Below are positions 32,901-41,397 of a DNA stretch of 64,000 nucleotides, piece by piece. Under the pieces are notes generated by a model, which made no database searches, was not told the origin of the DNA, and saw only the letters and a program-made list of their open reading frames with translations. The position numbers and the translations under genes were made by a program. Position 1 is the stretch's first letter; each line of letters opens with the position of its first letter. This DNA is from Candidatus Dormiibacterota bacterium (lineage in GTDB: Bacteria; Acidobacteriota; Polarisedimenticolia; Gp22-AA2), in contig DASQAT010000055.1 in assembly GCA_035635555.1 (NCBI GenBank), positions 1 through 64,000 on the forward strand, in the 5' to 3' direction.

Positions 32901-35053
32901 CCCGTCGAGCATATGGCCTTGGTGAAAATGAACATTTGGATGCCCAAGCGTTTGAATCACAACTGCTGCATTCGCTATCTGTGAGCGCACTCGGGGACCA
33001 CGACCGAGCGCGTGGATCATTGGCTGCGAGTGTAGCACGATTCCATGGACGCACCCCGTTCAGTGGGCAAATTGCCGCTCAACTGGCCGCCATTCAAATC
33101 GACATGGCACTCGGCTTTTCCCCCGAGGCGCTTGAGTACCGCATTGAGCCTGTCCTCAAGACTAGTCGCAAGAAAGGAATGGCGTGGCACACTACGTGGG
33201 CGCTGGTATTGCGAGCGCAGGGTCGGCTCGCTGCCGGACGCACTGAAGAAGCTGAGGCTGACCTGACGGAGGCCATCAAGATTTCGCAGCGAAACGCGGA
33301 TCGGCCGAATGTGTGGAAGGCAAGCTACTGGCTCGGACGGGTGTTCGAGCAGCGGCTGCAATACGAGAGGGCGCTCGGGAGTTACCGGGTGGCCGCGTTA
33401 ACAGTGAACGAGCTTGCTATGGATATCGAGGATGAGCGGTACCGCGAGCCGTTCCTCGGGCAGCCTGAGATCCGTGAGGTCCTCGCCAGGCACGAACGCC
33501 TGCGTAGCCAAGTTGGCAAGAGAGCGCGGCATGACATTGCCGCGATGAGTCGTAGCGAAAAGATCTCGCGCAGGATGCTGAATGCGCTCAACATCATAGG
33601 TCAGAAGCTAACCTCGATTCTCGATCTGAACGACTTGTTGGCGAGTCTGCTGGATCTCTCGATTGAGAACGTCCGGGCGGAAAGGGGCATGGTCTTCCTT
33701 CAGGACGAGGCGAGTGGAGAGCTGCAGCTGGCCTGCGCTCGCGGCATGGATCGGGAGAGTCTGGACGGTGTTGCTTCGTTCAGTCGCTCGGTCATCAAAC
33801 AAGTCGCTGAAGGGCACACCCTCCTCAAGGTCGATGTCGGAACCGACCCAGCCCTGTCCGCATTCAAGAGTCTCGTGATTCACGAGATCAAGTCGATCTT
33901 GTGTGTTCCTATGCGAAACCTTGGCAAGACAGTGGGCGTCATCTATCTCGATACGCGCAAGGCGGCGCAAATGTTCACGGACAAGGAGAGGACCTTCGTG
34001 GAATCATTCGCGAGCCAGGCTGCGATCGCGATTGAGAACGCGCGACAGTTCGGAAACATGCGCGCCGAGAACGACAGACTCAGAAGAGATGTGAAGGGGA
34101 GAAATCGATTCGACAATCTGATCGGTGCTGCACCCGCAATGCACAAGCTCTGTGAGTCGATCTCCGGCGTGCTTTCCAGCGACTGCAATGTGCTCATCGT
34201 CGGAGAGAGCGGCACTGGGAAGGAGCTGGTCGCGAAGGCCATCCACTACAACGGCCCACGTCAAAAGGGGAAGTTCGTCGCGATTGATTGTGGAGCTCTC
34301 CCGGAACATCTACTCGAAGCCGAGCTGTTTGGATTTGTTCGGGGCGCATTTACGGGTGCCGAGAAGACCCGGGTGGGTCTAATTGAGGAGGCGAGCGGCG
34401 GTACGCTCTTCCTCGACGAGATCACGAACACCAGCTTGGCGCTACAGGCGAGACTCCTGCGGGTCTTGCAGGAACACGAGATTCGGCGAGTTGGGGAAAA
34501 CACGCCACGGCAGGTCGATATCCGGGTGCTGGGTGCGACGAACGCCGATATTGGCGCCTTGATGAAGGACGGGAAGTTTCGGACCGACCTGTACTACCGA
34601 CTGAACGTTGTTACCCTTGAAGTTCCGCCACTCCGCGAGCGCCGTGAAGACATACCGCTGCTGGTCGACAACTTCCTCAGGAAGCACGTTCGCGATTCTG
34701 GTAAACCGAGAAGTCTAAGGCCGGGGGTTGTGGAGGCGCTTTGTCGTTATGACTGGCCGGGAAACGTTCGTGAGCTGGAGAACGTCCTGGAGCGCCTCTT
34801 GGTCCTTACGCCAGGCGATGTCATTGTCGTGGACGATCTCCCTGGGATGATCCGCTCTGCGGCAGGGCTCACACCCACGAATGGCAATGGCGACGGTCAC
34901 AAGACCGGGGAGCAAATCATGATCGAGGAGGCCCTGCGGCGCTTCGCGGGCGACAAGGCTAAGGCTGCGCGCTTCATCGGTTGGAACCGCCAGAAGCTCT
35001 ACAGGAAGATGAAAGCGTTCGACATCCCCACCGATTACGGGCAGACCGTGTGA
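29945..35053 (+). CDS. Ser/Thr kinase-AAA-TPR-GAF-sigma-54 activator fusion regulator 2
   Basis: The 1702-residue protein has the same module order as regulator 1. The kinase (about 10-265) has CALKVY, HGDLNPSN (HGD for HRD), IIDFGYA and APE. The AAA domain has Walker A GCRGIGKT near 332. TPRs span about 620-1190 and GAF about 1215-1375. The sigma-54 AAA+ domain has GESGTGKE near 1419, GAFTGA near 1467 and GGTLFLDEI. The HTH ends FIGWNRQKLYRKMKAF. The start is a TTG (29945), with a GTG at 29954 as alternative; neither has a clear Shine-Dalgarno, and a TTGACA at 29916 lies just upstream. Codon use up to about 33.4 kb is much richer in A/T third positions than regulator 1, while the AAA+ end is more GC-rich. 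This suggests separate origins or transfer. It may co-regulate the peptide gene. Confidence 0.92.
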   Translation: MPPVDSYPRLLTYTILAKLNVGSHATVYRAKASSGEVCALKVYRSSRTPGDRSNVEPSSHFLRELEVLATTSHPNLVKLTDFGKTLDDRSDFLATEWADGEDFVTASKKVSRHHFYTMINQVCAGLDHIHRRGYVHGDLNPSNLQVTTSSGSTASDLTITIIDFGYAMRNHTSAPDGVLGSPHYIAPEIIEGRICSFAADLYSFGVILYQCIAGVLPFTGTDIGSTLRQHVQQPIPPLTGHSLPELHQTVYHLLSKDPSRRPQSAMDILRLMSTSSPDIPYRIHTTHSWLGLTTSGPTIGRGEAYEKAITFLDKALQPHSTPQQHLIVVAGCRGIGKTRCLRDIAILGLKAGYNICRLRQDPSSRDDVRLVNVIKREDTPQGDAPTLIVKDDIDLDLLSALRRESPPPYPRTRPSHVYVLAVDSSTYSLRDILATVAQLGGLLLQLTPLGLRDTELLIQQTLGLTTVAPDVLDLCGKETGGNPWLLSRLLTTLLDSQNLVIKGGSLCLGEDFTQATNTDVMSEYLQPVCSSLIGSKGDLASLLAASECQLSLEDLAQLTDTNPSEIRESFEDLVEQGVLITDPDDVSLVRLANGVLAKAVLRSLPHCEKRDLHGRLGRWYVAHPQLERSMERAAQHFYAAEMKEEATQYSLLAARAAEEHCDHRVAGILYTRVLSMEPENRDIRTLATLGLARVEHALGASREALDRLNGFSLVTILPTATLIELELQRCKAADFLGDYSQMEKAAQSAFDLSNVASLHRESIEATIALGLAQCRLGDRHNGLSRLIRATVKARRHNMTDTLSTTLGEIAACHWKNGEYLRALKYQRRSVALRGGQRQDVKSAFASSRVGIILSDLGMYSKARSVHTHGRGIAAQLEDRILAGMTWNNIGETYRAQGRWKAALKCYRSALEVMSELRASSWSLPVNCNIADVLIRSGYYAGSHAELRNHLALSRHQSSVDLTCDTLNAWALLLLMTGRSDLSARISRRAYGLGENEHLDAQAFESQLLHSLSVSALGDHDRARGSLAASVARFHGRTPFSGQIAAQLAAIQIDMALGFSPEALEYRIEPVLKTSRKKGMAWHTTWALVLRAQGRLAAGRTEEAEADLTEAIKISQRNADRPNVWKASYWLGRVFEQRLQYERALGSYRVAALTVNELAMDIEDERYREPFLGQPEIREVLARHERLRSQVGKRARHDIAAMSRSEKISRRMLNALNIIGQKLTSILDLNDLLASLLDLSIENVRAERGMVFLQDEASGELQLACARGMDRESLDGVASFSRSVIKQVAEGHTLLKVDVGTDPALSAFKSLVIHEIKSILCVPMRNLGKTVGVIYLDTRKAAQMFTDKERTFVESFASQAAIAIENARQFGNMRAENDRLRRDVKGRNRFDNLIGAAPAMHKLCESISGVLSSDCNVLIVGESGTGKELVAKAIHYNGPRQKGKFVAIDCGALPEHLLEAELFGFVRGAFTGAEKTRVGLIEEASGGTLFLDEITNTSLALQARLLRVLQEHEIRRVGENTPRQVDIRVLGATNADIGALMKDGKFRTDLYYRLNVVTLEVPPLRERREDIPLLVDNFLRKHVRDSGKPRSLRPGVVEALCRYDWPGNVRELENVLERLLVLTPGDVIVVDDLPGMIRSAAGLTPTNGNGDGHKTGEQIMIEEALRRFAGDKAKAARFIGWNRQKLYRKMKAFDIPTDYGQTV

Positions 35054-35132
35054 TACTGTGTGACACTGCAGGCGGCCGATTTCCACAATGGGACACATCG
35101 ACCGTCGCTGATTGAGTGACACTTGGTGTCAC
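35048..35132. promoter_or_regulatory. GTGACAC palindrome and 10-base tandem repeat, likely regulator sites
   Basis: GTGTGATACT (35048) and GTGTGACACT (35058) are near-identical 10-mers in direct tandem, overlapping the stop of regulator 2. Fifty bases on, GTGACAC-TTG-GTGTCAC (35116-35132) is a perfect 17-base inverted repeat. Shared TGAYAC cores suggest one DNA-binding protein recognises all three. Candidates are the very similar Fis-type HTHs of regulator 2 and of the next activator gene. No -24/-12 element is seen nearby. Confidence 0.5.
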
Positions 35133-35349
35133 CCCGCCGATCCCTCGGCGCATCCGCAAGCAAGTAAAGGCCCTGCTCCCACTCAAGATAGTCATCGCAC
35201 TCTCTGTCTTCACTGGTACCACAATTGCTTTGTTCAGCCCCACCACCGGCCGGGAAGCAAATTCATTTGGGCGCACAGGCACCGAATTGAGAGCCGTGTC
35301 CATGGCCGGGGAAATGAAGCAGAAGGAGAAAACGCTGGATGACAACTGA
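35116..35349 (+). CDS. Possible small membrane or secreted peptide between two activator genes
   Basis: This 77-residue frame starts with GTG inside the GTGACAC palindrome, immediately after an in-frame stop. It encodes a basic N-terminus (RRIRKQVK), a hydrophobic stretch (IVIALSVFTGTTIALF) and a polar tail. Its stop overlaps the start of the next activator gene by 11 bases, which would allow coupling. There is no Shine-Dalgarno before the GTG and no recognised family, so it may be non-coding. Its position echoes that of the GAIWG peptide between regulators 1 and 2. Confidence 0.35.
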   Translation: MTLGVTPPIPRRIRKQVKALLPLKIVIALSVFTGTTIALFSPTTGREANSFGRTGTELRAVSMAGEMKQKEKTLDDN

Positions 35350-36682
35350 TCCGCACAAGAGGTTGGACCTAGATGCCTGGCTTCAGGATCTTCGAAGGCT
35401 GGGTGGACAGGCGCGAACACTGAGTGAGCGGCACGAGTCACTGAAAAGCCTCATGGATCTCGCCGACCTGCGGATGCTCGAGGAAGCGACTAAGCGCATC
35501 ATCGTCACGCTGAGCAGGAAGGCTCTTTATGGGCTTCCTCAGGCACGTGGCCCCGAGGGCGCAAGTCGCGCGGGCAGTCCCCGCCCGGTTGGGAGTCTCG
35601 AGTCGATCCTTACGCTGCCGAACAGCGGCACCACGATTGCTGATTACGGTTTGGCCTCCCATGAGGAAGAGGGGGGATCAAGGGGCCCAATCGTGGCGAC
35701 GATCCTTGGTCAGGATGGCTCCGACGGCATCATCGGGTCGACCGAAAGCATGCGACGCGTTCATCATCTCATCACGAAGGCAGCTGCTTGCACTCTGCCA
35801 GTGCTGATCCAGGGAGAAAGTGGGACGGGAAAGGAGTTGGTGGCACGGGCCATCCACCAGAAATCGGGGCGCCAGACTCAACGATTCTTCTCAGAGAACT
35901 GTTCCGCGATCTCCGAGAGCCTGCTGGAGTCGGAGCTGTTCGGTCATGTCCGCGGAGCGTTCACGGGTGCCGATCGCGACCGCAAGGGGATCCTCGAGCT
36001 GGCGCACGGCGGCACTCTTTTCCTCGACGAAATCGGCGACATGAGTGTGAGAATGCAAAGCAAGCTTCTGCGCGCCTTGCAAGAACGGGAGGTCCGTCCG
36101 GTAGGTGGGAAGGAGACCATCCGCGTCGATGTCAGGATCGTTTCCGCGACTAACCGCAGTCTCCACGGTTTGATCAAAGAAGGGACGTTTCGCGAAGATC
36201 TTTTTTATCGCATCAACGTCATCACCGTCGACCTGTCACCTCTGCGCGATCGCAAAGAGGATATCCCGGCCCTGGTCGATCATTTTCTGGACCGCATTGC
36301 AGCGGAGACCGCCCTAGCACGTCGAGCGTTCTCCTGCGGCGCCCTCGAACTGTTGGGGGAGTACGATTGGCCCGGCAATATTCGGGAATTGGAAAACGTC
36401 GTGCAGCGGGCGGTTGCATTGAGCGAGAGCGACCGGATTGATGCTACCGAGCTCCCGGACCGCATCCGCCACGTGATGATCACCGAGGAATCGCGAGAGT
36501 ACTCGGGCGCGGGCAAGGGCGGCGAGCAGCTCATGATCGAGAAAGCCCTCCACAATTCCGAGGGCGACAAGACGCAGGCAGCTCGCTTTATCGGCTGGTC
36601 ACGTCCCAAACTCTATCGTCGCATGCGCCACTTCGGAATTCCGATCCAGTTTGGACGCCGGTCCCTGAAATCTCGGAGCTGA
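35339..36682 (+). CDS. Stand-alone sigma-54-dependent transcriptional activator
   Basis: The 447-residue protein has an N-terminal about 130-residue region without a recognised sensory domain. The sigma-54 AAA+ domain follows, with GESGTGKE (about 160), GAFTGA (about 208), the Walker B block GGTLFLDEIGD and an arginine-finger region. The C-terminal Fis-type HTH is ARFIGWSRPKLYRRMRHFGIP. This HTH closely matches the end of regulator 2 (ARFIGWNRQKLYRKMKAFDIP), so both probably bind the same DNA sites. The gene follows regulator 2 with AAGGAG before the ATG. It lacks kinase, TPR and GAF parts, so it may be controlled by protein contacts or may heteromerise with regulator 2. Confidence 0.93.
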   Translation: MTTDPHKRLDLDAWLQDLRRLGGQARTLSERHESLKSLMDLADLRMLEEATKRIIVTLSRKALYGLPQARGPEGASRAGSPRPVGSLESILTLPNSGTTIADYGLASHEEEGGSRGPIVATILGQDGSDGIIGSTESMRRVHHLITKAAACTLPVLIQGESGTGKELVARAIHQKSGRQTQRFFSENCSAISESLLESELFGHVRGAFTGADRDRKGILELAHGGTLFLDEIGDMSVRMQSKLLRALQEREVRPVGGKETIRVDVRIVSATNRSLHGLIKEGTFREDLFYRINVITVDLSPLRDRKEDIPALVDHFLDRIAAETALARRAFSCGALELLGEYDWPGNIRELENVVQRAVALSESDRIDATELPDRIRHVMITEESREYSGAGKGGEQLMIEKALHNSEGDKTQAARFIGWSRPKLYRRMRHFGIPIQFGRRSLKSRS

Positions 36683-36740
36683 GAAGGGATGTGATTCCCG
36701 CGACGAAGGCGCCCATCCAGCGGACGGACGCCGCGGATCG

Positions 36741-39455
36741 TCAGTGCCCCCGCGGCAGCGGCAGCATCACCTTGACCTCGGTGCCGCGCCCGCTCGAGTC
36801 GATCGCGATCTCCCCGCCCAGCTGGCGGACGCGCTCGCGCATGCCGGCGATGCCGACACCCATCAGCGCCGGGTCGCGGGTGTTGCGGCCGACCGCCTTG
36901 CGCAGGCCCCGCCCTTCATCGCGGACCAGGAGCGTGACGCGTGACCGGCTCTTGGCGATGCGGATGCGGGCCCGGCGGCTGCCGGAATGACGGTGGATGT
37001 TGGCCAGGCTCTCCTGCACGATCCGGAACAACGTCGTCTCGACCACCTCGGGCAGCCGGCCGGCGCTCTGCGCCTTGGGCAGGGTGAGATCGACGCGGAT
37101 GCCGCTGCGGTTGGCGAACCCCTCCGTGTACCAGCGCACGGCCGACCACAGGTCCCCTTCCTCGAGGGCGGGCGGGTGCAGCAGGTACGACAGGGTCCGC
37201 ACCTCACGGCAGCACTGCTGCGTCAGCTCGATGCTGTCGCGCAGTTTCTTGCGGGCCACGGCGCTCAGGCTGCCCGCCGCCTTGCCGACCATGCTGAGGT
37301 TCATGCCCAGGGCCGCCAGGCTCTGCGCCGTGCTGTCGTGCAGCTCGCGGGCGATGCGGCGGCGCTCGACGTTCTGCGACTGCAGGAGCAGCCCTGAAAC
37401 CTCGCGCAGCGCCTCTTCGGTCTTCTTGCGGGCGGTGATGTCCTGGGCGACGCCGTCGTAGTGCATCAGGCGTCCCTGCTCGTCCCGTACGGCGCGCAGG
37501 TTCATCAACAGCCAGATGGGCGTGCCGTCCTTGCGGCGCACCTGCGCTTCGACCCCCTGGATCGCCTCCTCCTTCTCCATCATGCGCTGCATCTCGGCGC
37601 GCAGTCCCTTGTCCACGTAGACCCGGCCGATGTCGGAGATGTGGGCGATCAGATCTTCGGGCGAGTCGTACCCCAGCATGCGGGCAAAGGCCGGGTTGGC
37701 GGCGAGGATGAGACCCTCCGGCGTGGTCCGCCCGATCCCCTCGACGGCGTTCTCGAAGATGCCTCGGTACTTCTCCTCGGCGAGGCGCAGCGCCTCGGCG
37801 GTCTGCTGGAGCTTGTGGTAGGCGAGGGCGTTCTGCACCGCGACCGAGGCGGCGCGCGACACGGCCGTCAGCTTCACTTCGTCCGAGTGGTCGAACTCCG
37901 ACCCGTCCTTCTTGTTGTGGATCTGGATGAAGCCGAGGACCACCGAATGCGCGTCCAGGAGGGGCGTGCAGAGGGCCGTTCGGATCCCGAAGCGACGCTG
38001 CAGGTCGCGATCCATCTGCGCGTCGGTGACGGCGTCGTTGGTGACGTACGGCGCCTTGTGCTCCGCGACCCACCCGGGCAGGCCGCGCCCGGATGGCCAC
38101 CGATACGGGAACGGGATGACGTCGGCCCGGGTGAAATATTTCAGACAGGTCATCCCCTCGGGTGTCATCAGGCCCGCGAAGCCCCCCTCTGCGTCGAGAA
38201 GCAGCAGCGTCTCTTGGACCAGCGCCTCCATCAAGGCGTCGACGTCGAGGGTCGAGTTGAGCTGCCTCGTGATCGCCAGGAGCGAGCGCACCGTGTCCTC
38301 GGTGCGCTTGCGCTCGGTGACGTCCCTCTCGACACCGGCGAACCTCACGATCTCCCCCGCGGCGTCGCGGATCGGGAAGGATCGGACCCAGATCCAGCGC
38401 ACGGCGCCGTCGGGCCGGATGATCCGGAACTCCTCGTTCCACTCCGGGGCGTCCCCGCGGGGCCGCCAGTCGGTCAGCGAGCGGACGACGCGCTCGCGGT
38501 CGTCGGGGTGCACGTTGTCCAGCCACGAGCGCGGGCGGCCCTGGACCGCGTCCACCTTGACCCCCCAGATCCGCTCGAACGCCGCGTTCATGTAGATGAT
38601 GTCGTTGGTCTCGGCGTCGCTGACGTAGAAGACGTCCTGGATCGCCTGGTTCATCTGCTGCATCAGCTCCTGGCTCTCGCGCAGGGCCTTCTCGGCCTCG
38701 CGGTGGGAGGTGATGTCCGTCATCGCGCCGAGCATGCGCACCGCCCTGCCGTCCGCGTCGTGCAGGACGTAGCCGCGGTCGCGCACGAGGGCGTAGGAGC
38801 CGTCGGCCCGCCGGAAGCGGTACTCCTCGTCGCAGAATTCCTCTCCGGTATCGATCGACCGCTGGGTCGCCGCGAGGATCGCGTCCCGCTCGTCGGGATG
38901 GATGCGCTCCTTCCACCAGTCGCCGCCGGGGCCGACGTCTTCGGGCGCGTAGCCGAACACCGTCGTGACCCCCTCGCTCCACCAGACCCTGTCGGCGACC
39001 AGATTCCAGTCCCACACCACGTCGTTGGTCGCGCGGCTGACGAGGTTGAAGCGCTCTTCGCTCTCCCGCAGGGCTCTCTCGGCCTTCGCCTGCGGGCTCA
39101 AGTCCCGGACCGCGGCGAGGCGGGCCGGACGGCCGTCCCATTCGATCCGGCTGGCGCTGACCTCCACCTCGATGACGCTGCCGTTCTTGCGCCGGTGGCG
39201 CCAGGTGCCGCTGCTGAGACGGCGCGGGGCGTCGTCCGGCGGGTGGATGTTCTCGAGGGTCAGCGCAAGGAATTCGTCACGCGAGTATCCGTACAGCGCG
39301 CTGGCCGCGGCGTTGATCTCCAGGAAGGCGGACGATTTCGAGTCGCAGATCCACATCGGGCAGGCGTTCTCTTCGAACAGGAGCCTGGAGGATTCCGCGG
39401 AGGAGCTCATCGGTTTCCGGCGCTGCGCAGTCACTGAGCCTCGCCCGGTCATCAT
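36741..39455 (-). CDS. Multi-PAS/GAF sensor histidine kinase of the NarL-partner (HisKA_3) type
   Basis: The 904-residue protein carries about three PAS domains in tandem (about 30-420), one GAF (about 425-570) and a further PAS (about 580-690). The HisKA_3 dimerisation domain has the phospho-acceptor motif RRRIARELHDSTAQSL (about 705-720), and an HATPase_c domain ends the protein (DEGRGLRKAVG, GVGIAGMRERV). There is no transmembrane segment, so it is probably a cytoplasmic sensor. The usual partner, a NarL-type response regulator, is not in the window. The ATG at 39455 was kept; 39410 is an in-frame alternative that begins right before the first PAS. It lies about 100 bases after the GAF-GAF-PAS gene on the same strand. 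Confidence 0.9.
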   Translation of the reverse strand: MMTGRGSVTAQRRKPMSSSAESSRLLFEENACPMWICDSKSSAFLEINAAASALYGYSRDEFLALTLENIHPPDDAPRRLSSGTWRHRRKNGSVIEVEVSASRIEWDGRPARLAAVRDLSPQAKAERALRESEERFNLVSRATNDVVWDWNLVADRVWWSEGVTTVFGYAPEDVGPGGDWWKERIHPDERDAILAATQRSIDTGEEFCDEEYRFRRADGSYALVRDRGYVLHDADGRAVRMLGAMTDITSHREAEKALRESQELMQQMNQAIQDVFYVSDAETNDIIYMNAAFERIWGVKVDAVQGRPRSWLDNVHPDDRERVVRSLTDWRPRGDAPEWNEEFRIIRPDGAVRWIWVRSFPIRDAAGEIVRFAGVERDVTERKRTEDTVRSLLAITRQLNSTLDVDALMEALVQETLLLLDAEGGFAGLMTPEGMTCLKYFTRADVIPFPYRWPSGRGLPGWVAEHKAPYVTNDAVTDAQMDRDLQRRFGIRTALCTPLLDAHSVVLGFIQIHNKKDGSEFDHSDEVKLTAVSRAASVAVQNALAYHKLQQTAEALRLAEEKYRGIFENAVEGIGRTTPEGLILAANPAFARMLGYDSPEDLIAHISDIGRVYVDKGLRAEMQRMMEKEEAIQGVEAQVRRKDGTPIWLLMNLRAVRDEQGRLMHYDGVAQDITARKKTEEALREVSGLLLQSQNVERRRIARELHDSTAQSLAALGMNLSMVGKAAGSLSAVARKKLRDSIELTQQCCREVRTLSYLLHPPALEEGDLWSAVRWYTEGFANRSGIRVDLTLPKAQSAGRLPEVVETTLFRIVQESLANIHRHSGSRRARIRIAKSRSRVTLLVRDEGRGLRKAVGRNTRDPALMGVGIAGMRERVRQLGGEIAIDSSGRGTEVKVMLPLPRGH

Positions 39456-39555
39456 GCATCCGCCCCGCCGACGGAGTCAATGCGAACGCGTGCGCCGCGG
39501 CCTCTCCGCGGGGGGCGGTCGGGTCGTTGCAGGGATGGACGCGCAGGACGCCGTG

Positions 39556-41040
39556 TCAGTGGACGCGTTCTTTGGAGGGCCGGCGCCCGGAGCCGCCGCG
39601 GAGGCCGTGCGCGTGCCCTCCTCCGCGTGATCTCCGAGACACGGCGCCGATGCGGCGCATCTCCTCGTGCAGGTCCAGGAACAGGGTCAGCTCGAAGGCG
39701 TGGGCGAATACCGAGTCGTTCTTCACGATCGGGATGAACGACCAGATGACCGTCCGATTGTCCCCGGGCGTGCCCACGACGAGCCCGTTCTTCCCCGTGT
39801 CCAGGCATTTCCTGACGATCCCGGCCGTGTCCGCGGGAAGGATGTGGATCGGGTCGTCCTTTCCCAGCGAGCGCGCCAGCACGTGCGCCGCGGCGTTGCA
39901 GAATCGAAGCGTGCCGTCGCCGGAGAACTCAAGAACCGGGTGGGGGTTGGCGCGCGGCACCTCGGCGAGCTTCTCCGCCGTCTCCTCCGCGCGTTTGCGC
40001 TCCAGCTCGGCCGCGGCGCGCACGGCGAAGATCTGGATCATCGAGTTGGCGACCTGCATGTTGGCGGGGGGCCGGCACCAGAGCGCGACGAGGAGCCCGA
40101 GGACCCGGCCGTGCGAATCGAACAGCGGTGTCCCGACGTAGCTCTGGACCTTCATGTCGACCAGCATGCGGTCCCGTGGAAACTTCTCCTGCACGTCTCG
40201 CGGGTGCGAGCAGAAGGTCCGGCCGATCACGGCTTCGCACGGAGTGCCCGCCAGGTCGTACTCGAAGTTCGGGGCGATCTCTCCCTGCGCGCTGACGGCC
40301 AGCGTCCGGATCGCGTCTTTCCCCTCCTTCAGCTCGCCGACCAGGGCATAGTCGGCCTTCACGCTCTTTGCCAGGTGAAGGACGAGGGAACGGAACAAGT
40401 CCTCCCCCTGCTTCGGCGAGATCCCCTGCGCCAGGCTGATCAGCGTCTGCTCGGCGCGCCGGCGCTCGACCACCCTTCCCAGCTGCACCCCGACCTGCTT
40501 CATGATCATCAGGATCGCCTCGTCCGGCTCGACCTTCTCAGTGTGGAAGAATTCCAGCACGCCCGCGACTTCGCGGCCGACCAGGATCGGGAAGGCGAAG
40601 GCGGTCTTCAGCCCCAGGTCATGCACCATCCGGTTGCGCGGGAAGTTCGTGTCCATCGTCACGTCCGAGACCCAGATCGGGGCACCGCCCGCCAGGACCC
40701 GGCCCGGGAGACCGACTCCGCCGCCGAACGTGAGGGCCTCGCTGATCTTGCGGAACGACTCGAAGCGCTCCGGTCCGTCGAGGTGCCACAGACGCGCCGA
40801 GGCGAGCTCGTCCTTCTCGTCGATCCTCAGGAGGGCGTGGCCGACCGGCCAGCCGGTGAGGCCGCAGACGGCGTCGAGAGTCGTCTGCAGCGCCTCCTCG
40901 ATCGTGCTGGATTCGTTGGAGGCCGACGTGACCACACGCAGAAGGTGAACGAAGGCGTTCTCTTTACGCAGCTGCCGGCGGATCCGCCTCAAGAGCAGCC
41001 TGTCTGCCTTGACTTCGACTTCCTGGTTGGGCACTCCCAT
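39556..41040 (-). CDS. GAF-GAF-PAS sensory protein without output domain
   Basis: The 494-residue protein has a short coiled N-terminus, a first GAF (about 35-195), a second GAF (about 200-360, with TPLFDSHGRVLGLLVAL) and a PAS-like domain (about 375-470). No kinase, GGDEF, HTH or phosphatase part follows. The last about 30 residues are Arg/Gly-rich and read like a run-through tail. A frameshift before a lost kinase domain is possible but not visible. It precedes the histidine kinase gene in the same direction and may supply it with extra input or be a truncated paralogue. Confidence 0.8.
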   Translation of the reverse strand: MGVPNQEVEVKADRLLLRRIRRQLRKENAFVHLLRVVTSASNESSTIEEALQTTLDAVCGLTGWPVGHALLRIDEKDELASARLWHLDGPERFESFRKISEALTFGGGVGLPGRVLAGGAPIWVSDVTMDTNFPRNRMVHDLGLKTAFAFPILVGREVAGVLEFFHTEKVEPDEAILMIMKQVGVQLGRVVERRRAEQTLISLAQGISPKQGEDLFRSLVLHLAKSVKADYALVGELKEGKDAIRTLAVSAQGEIAPNFEYDLAGTPCEAVIGRTFCSHPRDVQEKFPRDRMLVDMKVQSYVGTPLFDSHGRVLGLLVALWCRPPANMQVANSMIQIFAVRAAAELERKRAEETAEKLAEVPRANPHPVLEFSGDGTLRFCNAAAHVLARSLGKDDPIHILPADTAGIVRKCLDTGKNGLVVGTPGDNRTVIWSFIPIVKNDSVFAHAFELTLFLDLHEEMRRIGAVSRRSRGGGHAHGLRGGSGRRPSKERVH

Positions 41041-41397
41041 CGGACACCCCCTCGCTCCCGGACGAACGGTCCCCCAACCTTGTCCTGGTGATGCGTATCA
41101 GTGTATATGACTTATGCGCCCCCGGAAAAGATTCTCCGTCCGCCATCTCGCTTGACTTCGCGAGCGCCGCTCGCTTACGATGGCACCCGACCGAAGCTCT
41201 TGTCGGTCAATTGGATAGACCGCGCGGCGGACGGTCGGATCGATCCCTCAGAGCGAAAACTTTACGCAGGCCCCGCGCGGGACCAGCAGACTGGCGGCAC
41301 GCTTCCAAAGACGTGAGCGTCCACAGCGTCGCCAGGTGACCGGCCCGGCCGTGTCCGGGCCGCCATCGCAGGCGCTTCCCGCGCTTCGAGGCGTGCG
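41041..41397. other. Divergent intergenic region, no gene seen
   Basis: This region separates the minus-strand GAF-GAF-PAS gene from the plus-strand ParA/MinD operon. Short open frames exist on both strands but have no supporting features. The section at about 41090-41150 is richer in A/T and is the most likely place for promoters. No -24/-12 sigma-54 element was found. Confidence 0.4.

Noticed and set aside
37461-39437. 658-residue plus-strand frame opposite the histidine kinase
   Set aside because: It is a shadow frame; the minus strand encodes complete PAS, GAF and kinase domains.
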